Assembly: GCA_013396915.1 (NCBI GenBank)
Contig: VWZL01002517.1
Coordinates: forward strand, 765,181 to 829,180
From: Stercorarius parasiticus
Lineage: Eukaryota; Chordata; Aves; Charadriiformes; Stercorariidae
Direction: 5' to 3'
DNA length: 64,000 nt
Below, piece after piece: positions 11,502-22,466 of the stretch (the stretch's first letter is position 1; every line of letters starts with the position of its first letter). Below the pieces are notes generated by a model. The model ran no database searches. It saw only the letters and a list, made by a program, of their open reading frames with translations, and was not told where the DNA came from. Made by a program: the position numbers and the translations under genes.

Positions 11502-11520
11502 CTCCCCTGGAGGTATTTAA
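11494..11520. repeat. Perfect 12-bp fold-back across a CR1 5' junction
   Basis: TTAAATACCTCC (11494-11505) and GGAGGTATTTAA (11509-11520) are exact reverse complements with loop CCT. The right arm is the first part of the CR1 fragment; the left arm is mostly the adjoining flank. The right arm departs from the sister copies (which read GGAGGGGTTTAA here) at two bases, exactly those needed for the pairing. Confidence 0.85.
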
Positions 11521-11646
11521 AAGCCGGGCAGACATAGTGCTCAGAGATATGGTTTAATGATGGTTTCTGTCAGAGTTAGGTTGACGGTTGGACTCGATGA
11601 TCTGAAAGGTCCCTTCCAACCTAGGCAATTCCACGATTGTATGATT
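11502..11646 (+). mobile_element. CR1 LINE fragment, extreme 3' end, group A
   Basis: It begins at the CTGGAGG...TTTAAAAGCCGGGCAGAC block and continues through GTTGGACTCGATGATCTG and AAAGGTCCCTTCCAACC to a degenerate tail ACGATTGTATGATT. It is only about 145 bp long, so heavily 5'-truncated, and carries more substitutions than the 6878 copy. Confidence 0.92.
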
Positions 11647-12824
11647 AAGTACACTGCAAAGAGTAATTCCCCGGTGCTGTGAAAGAGAAGAGAGCTATGA
11701 TGACTGAGAGGTCCATCACCCGTCCCTGCACCACTCCAGCCCTGTGGCTCCGATGGGCACGCGGGGTCCGGGACTCCCCACACGGATCCAGGGCATCACC
11801 CCACCTCACCCCGCGCACACCAGCAAAGCCCCGTTGGGAAAACCGCAGGTGTGGGGGCCACAGGCATGAAAAGCAAACAATCTTCTATGTATTCTTCCCT
11901 GTGGTTGGTGAACTTTGCTTTTCTGTCTGTGAGCTGTGACCAAGCGCGTAGCGGGACCAAAGTCAGGTGAGAGGGGAGAAGCTGACGGGGGAGTGTCCAG
12001 CGGTGGAGGAGCAGGTCTCGGATTCACGGGTGCGGTGCTTTGGCCGCATTTGCAGGAGGCCAGGTGAGGAGTAAATATGTTATGAAAGTGGCCTAATTAT
12101 GACAAGCAATTTTCCCCCCGGCTGGAACAATTGGACTAGAAAATTGTACTAGACTTTTCATTCCGAGACTATTAAATAGCAGAGGAAGAGAGAACAAAAT
12201 ATATCTTTTGTCACAGCTGCTTTCTTTTTTTTTTTTCTTAGCATAGAGTCTTGCACATGGCTGGAAATTAGTTGAAAATTAATTTAATTAATTTTATTTA
12301 ATTTGTGACTTTTTTTTCACCTGCATAAACCTTTGTGTTAACATTTCTGGTAGTAGGAAGGTGTGTGTGTTAAAGATAAAGCACAGCCTGCAAATTAAAT
12401 TTGGATAACGCGGTCATTTGGGGTGTTCTGCAGCTCAGGGCTGCCCGGGGCTGGGGGGACGCGTGGGGCTGAGCCCCCGTGGGACCATCCCGGGGAGTGG
12501 GGAGCGCAGCGGTGCCCGACTCGACCTTGTACAGAGCAGCGAGAGCCAAAGACGGGGGGATTAGCACAAAGGGAAGGGGGGGAATTTTGCTTATACCCCC
12601 AGTCAGAGGCAGAGCGGTGGATGGCGTCTGCAGGGAGTGCGAGGGCGTGAAGGGGCCAGGGCAGAGGATGAGGACACGAGGCATTGCGAGCCCCCGGAGC
12701 CTGGAAACGAGTATCTATGGAACACCAAAAACTGTTCAGATTTTAAAATTAAACCTGGGGCGCAGGTGTGGAGCGGAGAAGATCTGAGAGTCTTTAGCCT
12801 AGATACAGTAGTTGAATTTTCTGA

Positions 12825-12846
12825 TTTTTTTTTTTTTTTTTTTTTT
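12825..12846. repeat. T22 homopolymer
   Basis: An uninterrupted run of 22 T lies directly before the hairpin at 12847-12871. Read on the minus strand it is an A22 tract following that hairpin, which could mark the 3' end of an old retroposed sequence, though I recognise none upstream. Confidence 0.9.
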
Positions 12847-12871
12847 CATATAGAGCTGCATGCTCTATATG
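12847..12871. repeat. Perfect 10-bp inverted repeat abutting a T tract
   Basis: CATATAGAGC and GCTCTATATG pair exactly around TGCAT. The T22 tract touches the left arm. A pol III transcript of the minus strand would not end there, since that strand carries A, so terminator function is unlikely. Confidence 0.65.
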
Positions 12872-14754
12872 AAGAGATTATATGATAAGAGGAGATTATA
12901 GAACCTGCGGCTCCCTCCCCGGCTGCCACAGCCAGAGGCCGCCCGGTCCCAGCCGCGGCCGTTGGGCAGCCCAGGGTGGCCCAGCCCCACAGGCAGGTGA
13001 CAGCTGGGGGTGCCGGCATCGCCTCCTGCAAACTGCAGAATTGGCTTTGGGTTGGTTTTCCTCTTCCTCTTTCATCTATTACATCCAAATATCTGATCGT
13101 GATTTTTTTTTTGTCTCTGTAGCACATTTGCGATTCTTTCGTACCGATTTTATCGACGGGTAATGGATTTAAAATAGATCTTGGTTTTGGAGGTGTAAGG
13201 AGCACTTTCTGTGATAGCCATCTCATCGAGTGCAGTAGTTTTGCGTAAAGATTTCAAGTTAACATGCATTCTTTGATAAATAACAATGCGGCTTAAGTGG
13301 TAATATAAATAATTAATACCTTAGGATGCCCGGCCTTTCTATATATAGATAACTGGCATACCAGAGTGGTTTTACTACCTGCATGTTACTTGTTCCTGTA
13401 CCTATGGCCTTCTCTCCCCAGCAGTGGTTCACCTTTCCCTCCCTCCCATCTAGTTTAGCATTAATGTTTACTGCAATGAAGCTGTTCGTGCCCAAGGAAC
13501 ACATTATTCTGTTTATGAAAATAGTAATAACCCTGAACACCGCATGCATATTTGGGGCTTAATTCAAATAACTCTTGAAACATCACATTTCCAACAGACT
13601 ATGCTGATCCCTGCTTTTTTTATATATTAGCTGGGTGAAGTAAACAGCGAAGGAGAAGATTTTATGCAACAAAATTTATTTTTAATTCAAATATGCTTCT
13701 GGAATGACTGTCTCAAAAAGCATACTTTTTAATATTTTAGACACATCCAAATACATTTTCTTTTTATAAGATTAACCGAGTGAGTGGCGAGAAGGAATAT
13801 TGTTTTGAAGTGTTCATGAAAACAATGCTGGTGTAGGAAAGTGGAATATAACGTTCAGGATGGTTCAGCGCATGTGTCTCCGTGGCTTGAGGAGGTGGTA
13901 GCCCACGGAAGGGCCAAGTCAGTCCAGGAGCCAGGGCTCGGGTACTGGCTGCGTGGGAGGAGACGCTCCGACAGCATCCGTGGGGACTGGTGGTGTTCCG
14001 ATGTCCAACGTACGGATCGTTGACCTGCTCATTACAGCTACAGTGCGTTGGGAGGAGAACCCCCTCTCTCGCTAAGATTGCAGCTCGTGATGAAGTATTT
14101 TTGGGATGCAATGCTTAGAATTGTAAGCGCATAAACCAAAACTAACCGCCAAACAAAACATGGGCGTAAAGCTTCAGATGCTCACTAAATATGAGTATGA
14201 AATTCCGGTGGTTCTTTGCGGGGAGGCAGAGAAGAAGTGGAGTAAGCTTAGATTGCTAACGTTTTTTGCAAACCTTTTGAACTCTTAGATGGAAGATAAT
14301 ACATGGTAATAGTACAAAGTCATATTATTTTTTATAGTAGCAAATGATGTGCAGTATTTACTGTTGATCAAAGTTTATGTTACCTAGAGTACAGTTTCTG
14401 TGCAAATGTTTGCTGTCTTTGGAGAGGACTTGACACATTATTCATAAGGTAGAAGGAGATAAATTGCAATACCCAAAGCACGTCTGCTGGGAAAAAGTTT
14501 GACTGGGTGCAGAAGAGCAATGCAAATGTATTCATAGGAGAAGAAAGGATTCTTTTTTTTTGTTTAGAATATTAATTTGACTACATATATATGCTCTTTA
14601 ATAATATATATCCATACCTGTGTGATGGCAGAATCGGGAATGTTCTTTCTTTAGCTTCATCTGGAGGAGAATTGGTAATCTTCATCTAAAATCGCAACAG
14701 GAATTCAGCACACTGATTATTGAAGTTGTCAGCCCTTTTGTAAAGTTACGGCAT

Positions 14755-14905
14755 GTTGTACATCGGTTAGCGTAATCAGTCGCTAATAAAGAGCACCACT
14801 CAATTAGCAAATAAGTGCCGTTGGCAGTACTGGAGTATCATTTTGGCCATTTTTAATAGGTGATGCCTTCATAGGGCTGGCTGTAGTTATTAGCAGATAA
14901 GAAGT
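14755..14905. promoter_or_regulatory. Candidate conserved non-coding element
   Basis: This short stretch has TAATCAGTCGCTAATAAA, CAATTAGCAAATAAG and TTGGCAGTACTGGAG. It contains several TAAT/ATTA cores in otherwise balanced-composition DNA, which is the look of a homeodomain-rich enhancer. Inferred from motif content only. Confidence 0.2.
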
Positions 14906-15469
14906 CGTGGGAAGGAGCGGTATCAGGAATGTGCTGCTGATTGTTCCCATGGGCGCTTGCCGAGCCCCCGGCCGAGGGGACAGAGACGGGCCTGGAGCCC
15001 CGGTTGGTGTGCTGGGGCAAGGCATGCTGTCTGGGGGGGAATTTTCCTGCTTACACCTTCATTTCCTGCAGAAACGGGCATTTCCTGCCTTTCTCTTCTC
15101 GTGAGAATCGTGTGCTTATGGAATTTTACTTTTTTTAGTCGGTTTGGGGTTTTTTTGGTGTGGGTTTTTTTGGTTGTTATTTGGTGGTTTGTTTGTTTGT
15201 TTGTTTGTTTTTTTCTGGCAGCAGTGCATAATCTTTCAGATTAAGAGCTATTGTCTGAAAGTATTGACTCTAGCTGACCCCCTGCCCCCGGCAGGCTGAC
15301 GTGGAGCTCCCCTGTCTAGCAAAGCTTTACGATATTGTAATGATGAACCTGGCAGTGGGGGGAGCTGTACTTAGCATTCGTCCGTCTTTAACCAAGAGTA
15401 GATGGTTCCTGTAATGGTTCCAAAAATATTTTCACTAGCAAAGAAGTTCTTTAAATAGTACTCGCTGAG
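14906..15469. other. Unique sequence with TG/T-rich low-complexity segment
   Basis: It contains a GC-rich stretch (14940-15030) and the T/TTTG-rich segment at 15130-15217. No gene recognised. Confidence 0.5.
15130..15217. repeat. T-rich / (TTTG)n low-complexity tract
   Basis: Runs of T broken by GG lead into about six GTTT units at 15188-15212 and a final T run. Confidence 0.88.
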
Positions 15470-15612
15470 TGAAGCCGCTGATTTGCATGACAGCTTGATT
15501 AAACGTAACCTGGTTCCACACTTAATTTATTTTGAAACTGTCCAACATTTCCATTCCGTGCCATTAATTTTAAATTAGTAGACTAGCTTGATTAGATTAT
15601 TTAAGAAAAAAG
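15470..15612. promoter_or_regulatory. Candidate conserved non-coding element (POU + MEIS + PBX-like sites)
   Basis: An octamer-type ATTTGCAT (15481-15488) overlaps a MEIS/TALE core TGACAG (15488-15493), followed at once by TGATTAAA (15496-15503), a PBX/HOX-like site. AGCTTGATTA recurs exactly at 15492-15501 and 15585-15594, and CCATTAATTTTAAATTAG lies between. This tight arrangement of co-factor sites is typical of Hox/TALE-bound enhancers. Whether it is conserved cannot be seen here. Confidence 0.35.
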
Positions 15613-18600
15613 GTAATTTTATTGTATTAATTTGTGTAAGTTCAAATCCATACTGTAAAGTGGTTATAAATAACAAAACCGTTTGCACCAGCATGAAGAT
15701 CTATTGAACCTGTTAGTGTGATGCATAATGAGATGAAGAATTAGGCCTTTTAATGGTCATTTTTAACTTCAGCAGAAGTTGGGTTGCAAATTTGGCCCCA
15801 CATTACAATACATATTCCTGAGGATGTCGGTTTTGGGAGAAGGGAACCTGAAAAGATAATATTTAAAAGTGTATTTTACACCACCTTCAAGGGGACTCCA
15901 TTTTCAACAGAAAGTGATTTTTCAGCGAGTGGAAATGGTTTTGGCGCTGGTTTTTGTTTTGAACAATGAATGATACTAATACAAGTTGGTGTCTTTGTGA
16001 CAGGATATGAAAAGCAAAAGTGAAACGTTGCCAGTAAGAACCAAAGGCCAATATTAGTATTGGTTACTCTGTTTGCTGTCGTCTTAATACCAAGTTTTAT
16101 GACAGCAAACCGATCTGTCTGTGTCCGTTCCGCCTGAAGAGCAGGTAACAGAGTATTTCAGAATTCTTACAAAAATGGACCCAATAGTTTAGGTTATCTC
16201 CCACCTGTTCCAAAAGGATGTGTTCATGAGTACGGCTGTGAATGCTTTTCCTAGATAAAGATTATATTAGACATCATAAGATATGTTCCGATCGCTGGTC
16301 ATTGCACTGTTGTCATTATTAGTGTCTCAGCACAAGAACAAATAAGTCTTTGTTATGAATTATTCTTTCAGAATATTGGAAACAGTAGAGAAGTTCCAGT
16401 TTGCAGTATGGCTAAGGATTCGTGGCCAGCACTAAATACTTTTTTATTTCTCTCCTTATGTCCATGCTGAAATTGTTTTGATTAGTCATTGACTGTATTA
16501 GCTAATTTTAAAGGCTTCTCAAAAAACGTCTTTCAGTAACATTTTGAAAATAATCTGAGTGCTATGTGAGCCTACTGTTTATTTTCCAAAGTAATTTAAC
16601 AATTAGGAACCTAAATATTTTTTATTATTTTTAAATTTTATTTATTTATTTATAGAATTTCTGAAAACGGAGAAAAAGAGGCTTTTGAAACTCGTAACCT
16701 GTTGATCGGTCAGAGGTGCTGGGGCCCTGGCGTTGCCGTGGCGCTGTAGATTGAGCAGGGAGGAAGACTTCGCTCCCAAAGGCAGTGTCGGCACACCAGG
16801 TTCTGTCTTCAGCCAGCTCGTGTCTGTAACTGTAGCAAGGGCGATTTCCAACCAGCGGGACGTTTTTCCTGAAAGTATTTGTGAACATGCATTTGTTTAC
16901 TTTCCTAACTGATCCTTGGGATTTTTAGTTATACAAAACATCTCAAGGATTTTTGTGGTTCTTCAAGGCAGGAGTGATTTTTAGGTTGGTTAAAGCAGAC
17001 TTGCTCTGTCGAGTGTTGATAGTTGGCTTTGGATGTTTTTTCTGTGCATAGTAATTTTCTGTCAAAACCAGTAAAAGTAACACCAAAATATGAAGACCAG
17101 ATGTGCTGTGAAATGTGATTGATGTTCACACTAAAGTGTTATATGAAATATTTGATCAGGGTGGGTTCACCTTGCTTCACTGCTGGAGATTAATTAAATT
17201 TCCTAAATTAGGACCCTAATTTATTGCTTTAGCTACTCAAAAAAGAGAAAAAAAAAGAACAGGAAATGTTTTCAGAGGGTGATCCGGGCACCTGAACTCT
17301 GACTGCGAACGTCTTGATGGGTGCAATGGTCTGTATCATTAAACTAAAATAATTTGTAACCCAAGAAAGTCTTTGGTAGTTTATGGCCTCTGAGATTGTT
17401 GGTCTGAACAAGATGAACCAATCCTAAACCCATAAAACCGCTTCGGAGACAATCATATCCTCCTGGAGCGGTGTATGGCAGACATGAAAATCTCAGATCC
17501 ACTGGATGTTATCTGGGCAAGTAGCTCAATAGACTCCATGCTAACATCAAACCTGAATATGTGGAGGAGAGACAGGACTTTTGCCAAAAAATAGTTTTCA
17601 TTTGTTTTATGATCTGTCATCCAGCTTTAACATCACTAGCCGTGCTCATCTTGAAATCTTCTTGACTCGTGAGTCTCTGTCCTCTTTTGGTTATTTTTTA
17701 AAACGTTATTATTTTTTCCTTTTGAAGAGTCCTCTTCCACACTTTTGCCACGCAGGCAGGCTTTGGACCCCCTGGGTTACTCCCTCGTTTCCTACCTCTC
17801 TGCTCTTGAAAGCGTAACTTGCTGTCTCCATGAAGATGACACACAGATCTATTTGCATTTTCGTTTCAGATTCGCATCCTAGATTTGCAAACTAAAGCCT
17901 CTGTTTTATCTTCTGAGATCTCCTTGTAGATACCTTCCGAGGAGCTTAAGCTTTACGTTTTTTTAAAAAAGATCACGTATCTCTCACTTCTGCCTGTCTC
18001 CAAGAAATGCCTTTTCAGCTGCCCATCCTGTGGGTGACCCGGCAGCCTGGCTGGCTGGTCCCCTCTTGGGTCTCCTGCCCATGCTCGCTCCAAACCACGC
18101 TGCTTCTTTCTGCGTAACATCCCCGTGAAATGAAAACTCCTAGTCGAGCTTTTTCATCTTGAGTAATGAATTATTCTTCCTTCTGATTTTAAGCAACACC
18201 ATCTTGCATTGTGACTTTTCTTCAGACCTCCGGGACAATTATTTTTTCCAGACCATCCTCTTGGTGTCCTGCTTCAGTGTCCTCTGGTTCCAGCTTCCCC
18301 ATCTCATCAGGGATAACATATTTGTCTGAACATTCAGGTTATCAGGTAGTAATAACCAGCCATGAAAATGAATGTCTTTAATTTGGCCACTGCCCTGGAT
18401 GTGACAGTGACAAAGACAGCTCGTTGCCTGTGCTGGGAGGAGAGCACTCCATAGGTCTTCGTTTCCAGCTCCGGCTGCAGAGTTTACGATTGCAGAATGG
18501 AAAACAATGAAGACAGAGAGGAGAACATTTTACATTTGAGTGAGAGGACCAAGACATGTGACACTAAATATACCTCTAAAAGATGATTTATTTCCTAAAT

Positions 18601-21600
18601 CACTTTCACTTTTGAATTTGAATAGTAGTTATGGATGAAAATGACCTGCATTTAATCAGGAATTGAGTGAGCGTTGAAGAAAATGCTATGGGCGTGCTAG
18701 TAAATATTTATTTATGATAGATGTGCATAAGTGAAGGATAGAATCCAGCATTCACTAGGGCTGAATCCATCTCGTGATGTAATTTACAATTTCCAAATTT
18801 ATGAATATATGTATGAATGGCTGAATATAGACTCTGCTGTGAATACTAGTAGTTGAAGGTCACGTTATATTTCATTGGAAAGCTAATTTTCCTGACGTAT
18901 ATAATAAGGTTTCACATTTGATCTTTATGTAATGATTACTGGAGTGTTTTAACATTCTATTATTGTGTAAATAAAGGTAAGTATGTAAATATTTTTTCTT
19001 ACACTTGATGAAGCGAGTGCTGTTTCTGTTACGTATCTGACCGCAGAAGCTGTAGCTGAACCCAGTGATGTTCATGTCTATGAACCCATGACAACGGGAC
19101 AGGCTCCTGCTGGAAAAAAGCAGTAAATTGCCTGTCTTTCCACCATTGTTAACATTTTTCAATAACTTCTCTGCTTTTGGGAAGAAGTGGGCTGATGTCA
19201 CTTGGGAATCACTAAATGCTTTCCGAGGCAGATGATGTACACTTCTGGATGAAGGGTGACCATCTGTGAGCCAACGGGTCTGGGTGCTCTGAACCTTGGA
19301 GTGCCGCAGGACTTGGCTGAGAAGATCACCAGTCCATAGATGTTATTCCATAGTAAGGTACAATCTGAAGTACTTCTGTGAAAAATCCACCAGGTTCAAG
19401 TAGTTCAAACCCAATTCAATGTATTTTTTTGCATTCTTTTGAGAGGAAGGAATTATTTCAAATCTATCACAATCTTTTGAGATTTGTCTGAAAGGCTACA
19501 TGTAATAAGTACTGCCTATGACTGCCGTTTGATTTAGTACTATAAAAACTCTTGTTTCTTAAAAAAACCCCCAAACCCAAAAGGCGAGCTGCAAGTTCAG
19601 TAAGGCTGTGTTAAGTGGATTAAGATCCTGGGTGGTTGTCAGACCTGAGAAATACCATCAATGTGGAGTCAACGCTGAGCGTGGGTGGAAAGGGGATTTC
19701 TGGTGGGGCTCTTCAGTGGTGAGCGAGGGGAGCAGTTCCGTTTGGGGTTTGCGTGAATGTTTTGAAAGTTGATATGAAATTATTGATGATAAGATTTGAA
19801 AATGACACAGTGATGAGTGGAATAGGATATACCAAAGAGGAAAGCTGCTGAAAGGGAACATCTCAATTAGCTGGATCCATTCTAAAAATAAAGTTTATGT
19901 TGGGTCTTAAAATAACACTGTGGCAAAACCCCAGACTACCAGGACCCGGAGGTGCGCACGTGTGGAGTAATGAATGGGAATAGAAATGCCTTGCTGAGAC
20001 AGGTAGTGAAAGAGGATGTATAGTTCTGGTGCATGTTTTCTCAAAGATGCTGAAATAACAAAAAGATGGCAGAAGAGAGAGAAAAATATTATATGGGAAA
20101 TACAAAATATTTTCAGGGAGAAGCTCAAAGAACTCAGTCTAATTAGTTTAGTAGAATAGAAGTAGGCGACCTCATTGTGTTGAAGAATGTTTTTATGCCA
20201 AAAAACCTCGGAAAATTCAATCTTGGCAAAAAACCCATAATGAAAACTAATGACTAAAAGCTGAAACTGAACAATTTCAACATAAATGCAAAGCAAATGT
20301 TTCATGGGCAATTAACTATTGGACTCAACTATGAAAGAAATAGAGGGCTTCTCATCTCGTGTGGCTGGTTGCCTCTCCAGAATATACGTTTAGGCCCTTT
20401 GTTGAGCTGAATGACATCAGGAAGGTGGTTCTTTCCTTTGATGTAGTTATGGGAGATCCTCCCTTTTACCCAGGCAGAAGCAGGTGAAGAGCTCTGTTGA
20501 GCCTCAGCTCCCCTCTCCGCCACCCCTGTGTGTCAGTCAGAGCAGAGAACTAACATTTGAAAATTTCCTGTATCTAAACCTTTTCTTCAGAGTGTGACTG
20601 GCTGTCTCTGTGAAATTAATTCAGGTCTTTAAGATTTATTAAATTAATACTTAAGTTTAACGTCAAAACTCTAATTTCTTGAATGACCTAAATAAAATCT
20701 GTTGTGTGTGGGACTGTGATTGAGAATATTTTAATGTAGGTTGCAAGCATGGAAAAAAATTACAAAGCGCGTTTAAGAGGTACTTGACATTTGCCTTGTC
20801 TTCATCACATCTGTGGCACAGAGTTGCGACGTGCAGCTGTACTGATCTGAGCTGTCTGTGGAGTCAACCTAATAAAACTAAAAACATTTCTGTGCCTTTT
20901 CCTCCCGCAGTTATTTAGCAAACAATTTATTCATGTGTCCTCTGTTCATAAACCCATGAATCTTTTCTTTAAGCAAACAGTTCAATTTATCTTTAACAGT
21001 CGATTTTACCTTTAGATTGTGGAAGGCAGCACTTTTTAGAACCAGTGATTTCTGTCAGGAAAACAAAATGATGCCTTTGTATTCCCGCGTGATGGGTTCC
21101 TGTTTCATTCTGGAAAACCTGGCAGTGCGGCTGCTTCCCTGCTCCACTGATACAGCGTTCCTGGAGAGTGCTTGGGTAAATTATTTCACTGACAGCTTTC
21201 AATCCGTAAACCTATTAAAATATTGCAAGTAAAAAAACCCCAAATGCCTGGAGTAGCAAGCACTGCTCTGTGCTTATATTCTTTTTGGGCTCTTTTTTAG
21301 CTGGGCTTTGACGGTGTCAGCTGCCTGGCTAATGAACGCCGCAGAGCAGGCGGCTGCTGCCGGTTAGCTGAGCCGGCTAATTGGAGGGGACTGCATCGGT
21401 GACAATTAGGAGGAGGAACAGTGGGAGCAGATCAATATCCTCCCGAGCAGACCTGCTATCCTTTGGGGATCGGTGCTGTATCGGGGCTGCCATCTTACAG
21501 AGAGATTAGGATACAGCCCATCGCTGGTGGGAATTTATTTGCTTTAACTTATATACCTATCAAGTGTGAGATGTATAGTTCCTACAGTAAACTGCGTTAA

Positions 21601-21939
21601 AGGTTCAAGTACCAAACTTTAACTGATAGCCTGCCAGCAGCTTCAAGATGCTACAGTGCGTATGCATTTGTATTATCTTCCTCTCTAAGAGTCTAACGTT
21701 TGTAGGCTGGGTGTGCTGCAGAGCATTATGATTGCTATGAAGGTGCCTGTCGGTCTGCCTGCGGAGCTGTGCGGAGCAGCAGCGTGCTGGTGGGAGACGG
21801 CACCTTCCCACTTCCCACGGGGCTGAGGACCCTCCTAGCCTGTGCCGTCACTCCTGGGGACAGGTCTGGAGCGGGAGGAGGTGTCCCGTGTCCCAGCCGG
21901 CAGCGCGGGTCAGCGCAGTGGCCGTGCCTGGGCGGGACA
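15613..21939. other. Long AT-rich unique region, no gene recognised
   Basis: About 6.3 kb of mostly AT-rich sequence with no CR1, LTR or long tandem repeat that I can identify. A (TTTA)n patch lies at 16621-16653. Pyrimidine-rich sequence occurs at about 17950-18320. Somewhat GC-richer DNA at 21290-21500 contains GGCTAATTGGAGGGG and may be regulatory. Open frames are short and unrecognisable. The near absence of interspersed repeats over this length is itself notable. Confidence 0.55.
16621..16653. repeat. (TTTA)n AT-rich microsatellite-like patch
   Basis: Interrupted TTTA/TTTTA units, with three successive ATTT copies near 16640-16652. Confidence 0.8.
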
Positions 21940-22466
21940 GGTGCGATGTGATGCTGGTGTGGTACAATGCGGTGTGGTGTGATGTGATGTGATGCTGGTG
22001 CGATGCTGGTGCGGTGCGATACCGGTGTGGTGTGATGCGGTACGATGCTGGTGTGGCGCAATGTGCGATGCGATGTGATGCTGGTGCCGTGCAATGCCGG
22101 CGTGGTGCAGTGGGGTGTGGTGCCCTGCTGGCGCAATGCAGTGGGGTGCAGTGTGATGCGATGCTGGTGCGCTGCGGTGTGGTTTGATGCAATGCTCGTG
22201 CGGTGCAGTGTGGAGTGCTGTGGTGTGATGCTGGTGTGGTGCGGTGCAGTGTGATGTGACGCAGTACAGCGGGGTGCGGTGTGGTGCAGCGTGATGCTAG
22301 TGCGGTGCAGTATGGTGTGGTGCATTGCCGTGCGGTGCAATGCTGGTGCGGTGAGGAGCGATGTGGTGCTGGTGTGATACGGTGCAATGCTGGTGTGATG
22401 CTGGTGCAGTGCAGTGCTGGTACGGTGCGATGTGGTGGTGTGGTGCGATGCAGTGGTGCGGTGCGC
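21940..22466. repeat. Degenerate pentanucleotide array of the (GATGY/GGTGY)n type
   Basis: About 525 bp is built almost wholly of five-base blocks such as GATGC, TGGTG, CGGTG, TGATG and CAATG. Recurrent longer phrases such as GATGCTGGTGCGGTGC suggest higher-order units of 20-30 bp. The plus strand is G/T-rich, the minus strand C/A-rich. On the minus strand it is free of stop codons over about 290-320 codons, giving a His/Thr/Ser/Ala-rich translation. Low-complexity composition and frame-independent openness argue this is not a protein. Confidence 0.92.

Larger units (their letters stand above)
11647..14754. other. Unique non-coding sequence, GC-rich to AT-rich
   Basis: GC-rich patches lie at 11700-11860, 11940-12060, 12420-12720 and 12900-13020; the rest is AT-rich. 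A T22 tract with an adjoining hairpin is listed separately. No gene, exon or RNA family is recognised; open frames in the GC-rich patches occur on both strands. Confidence 0.55.
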
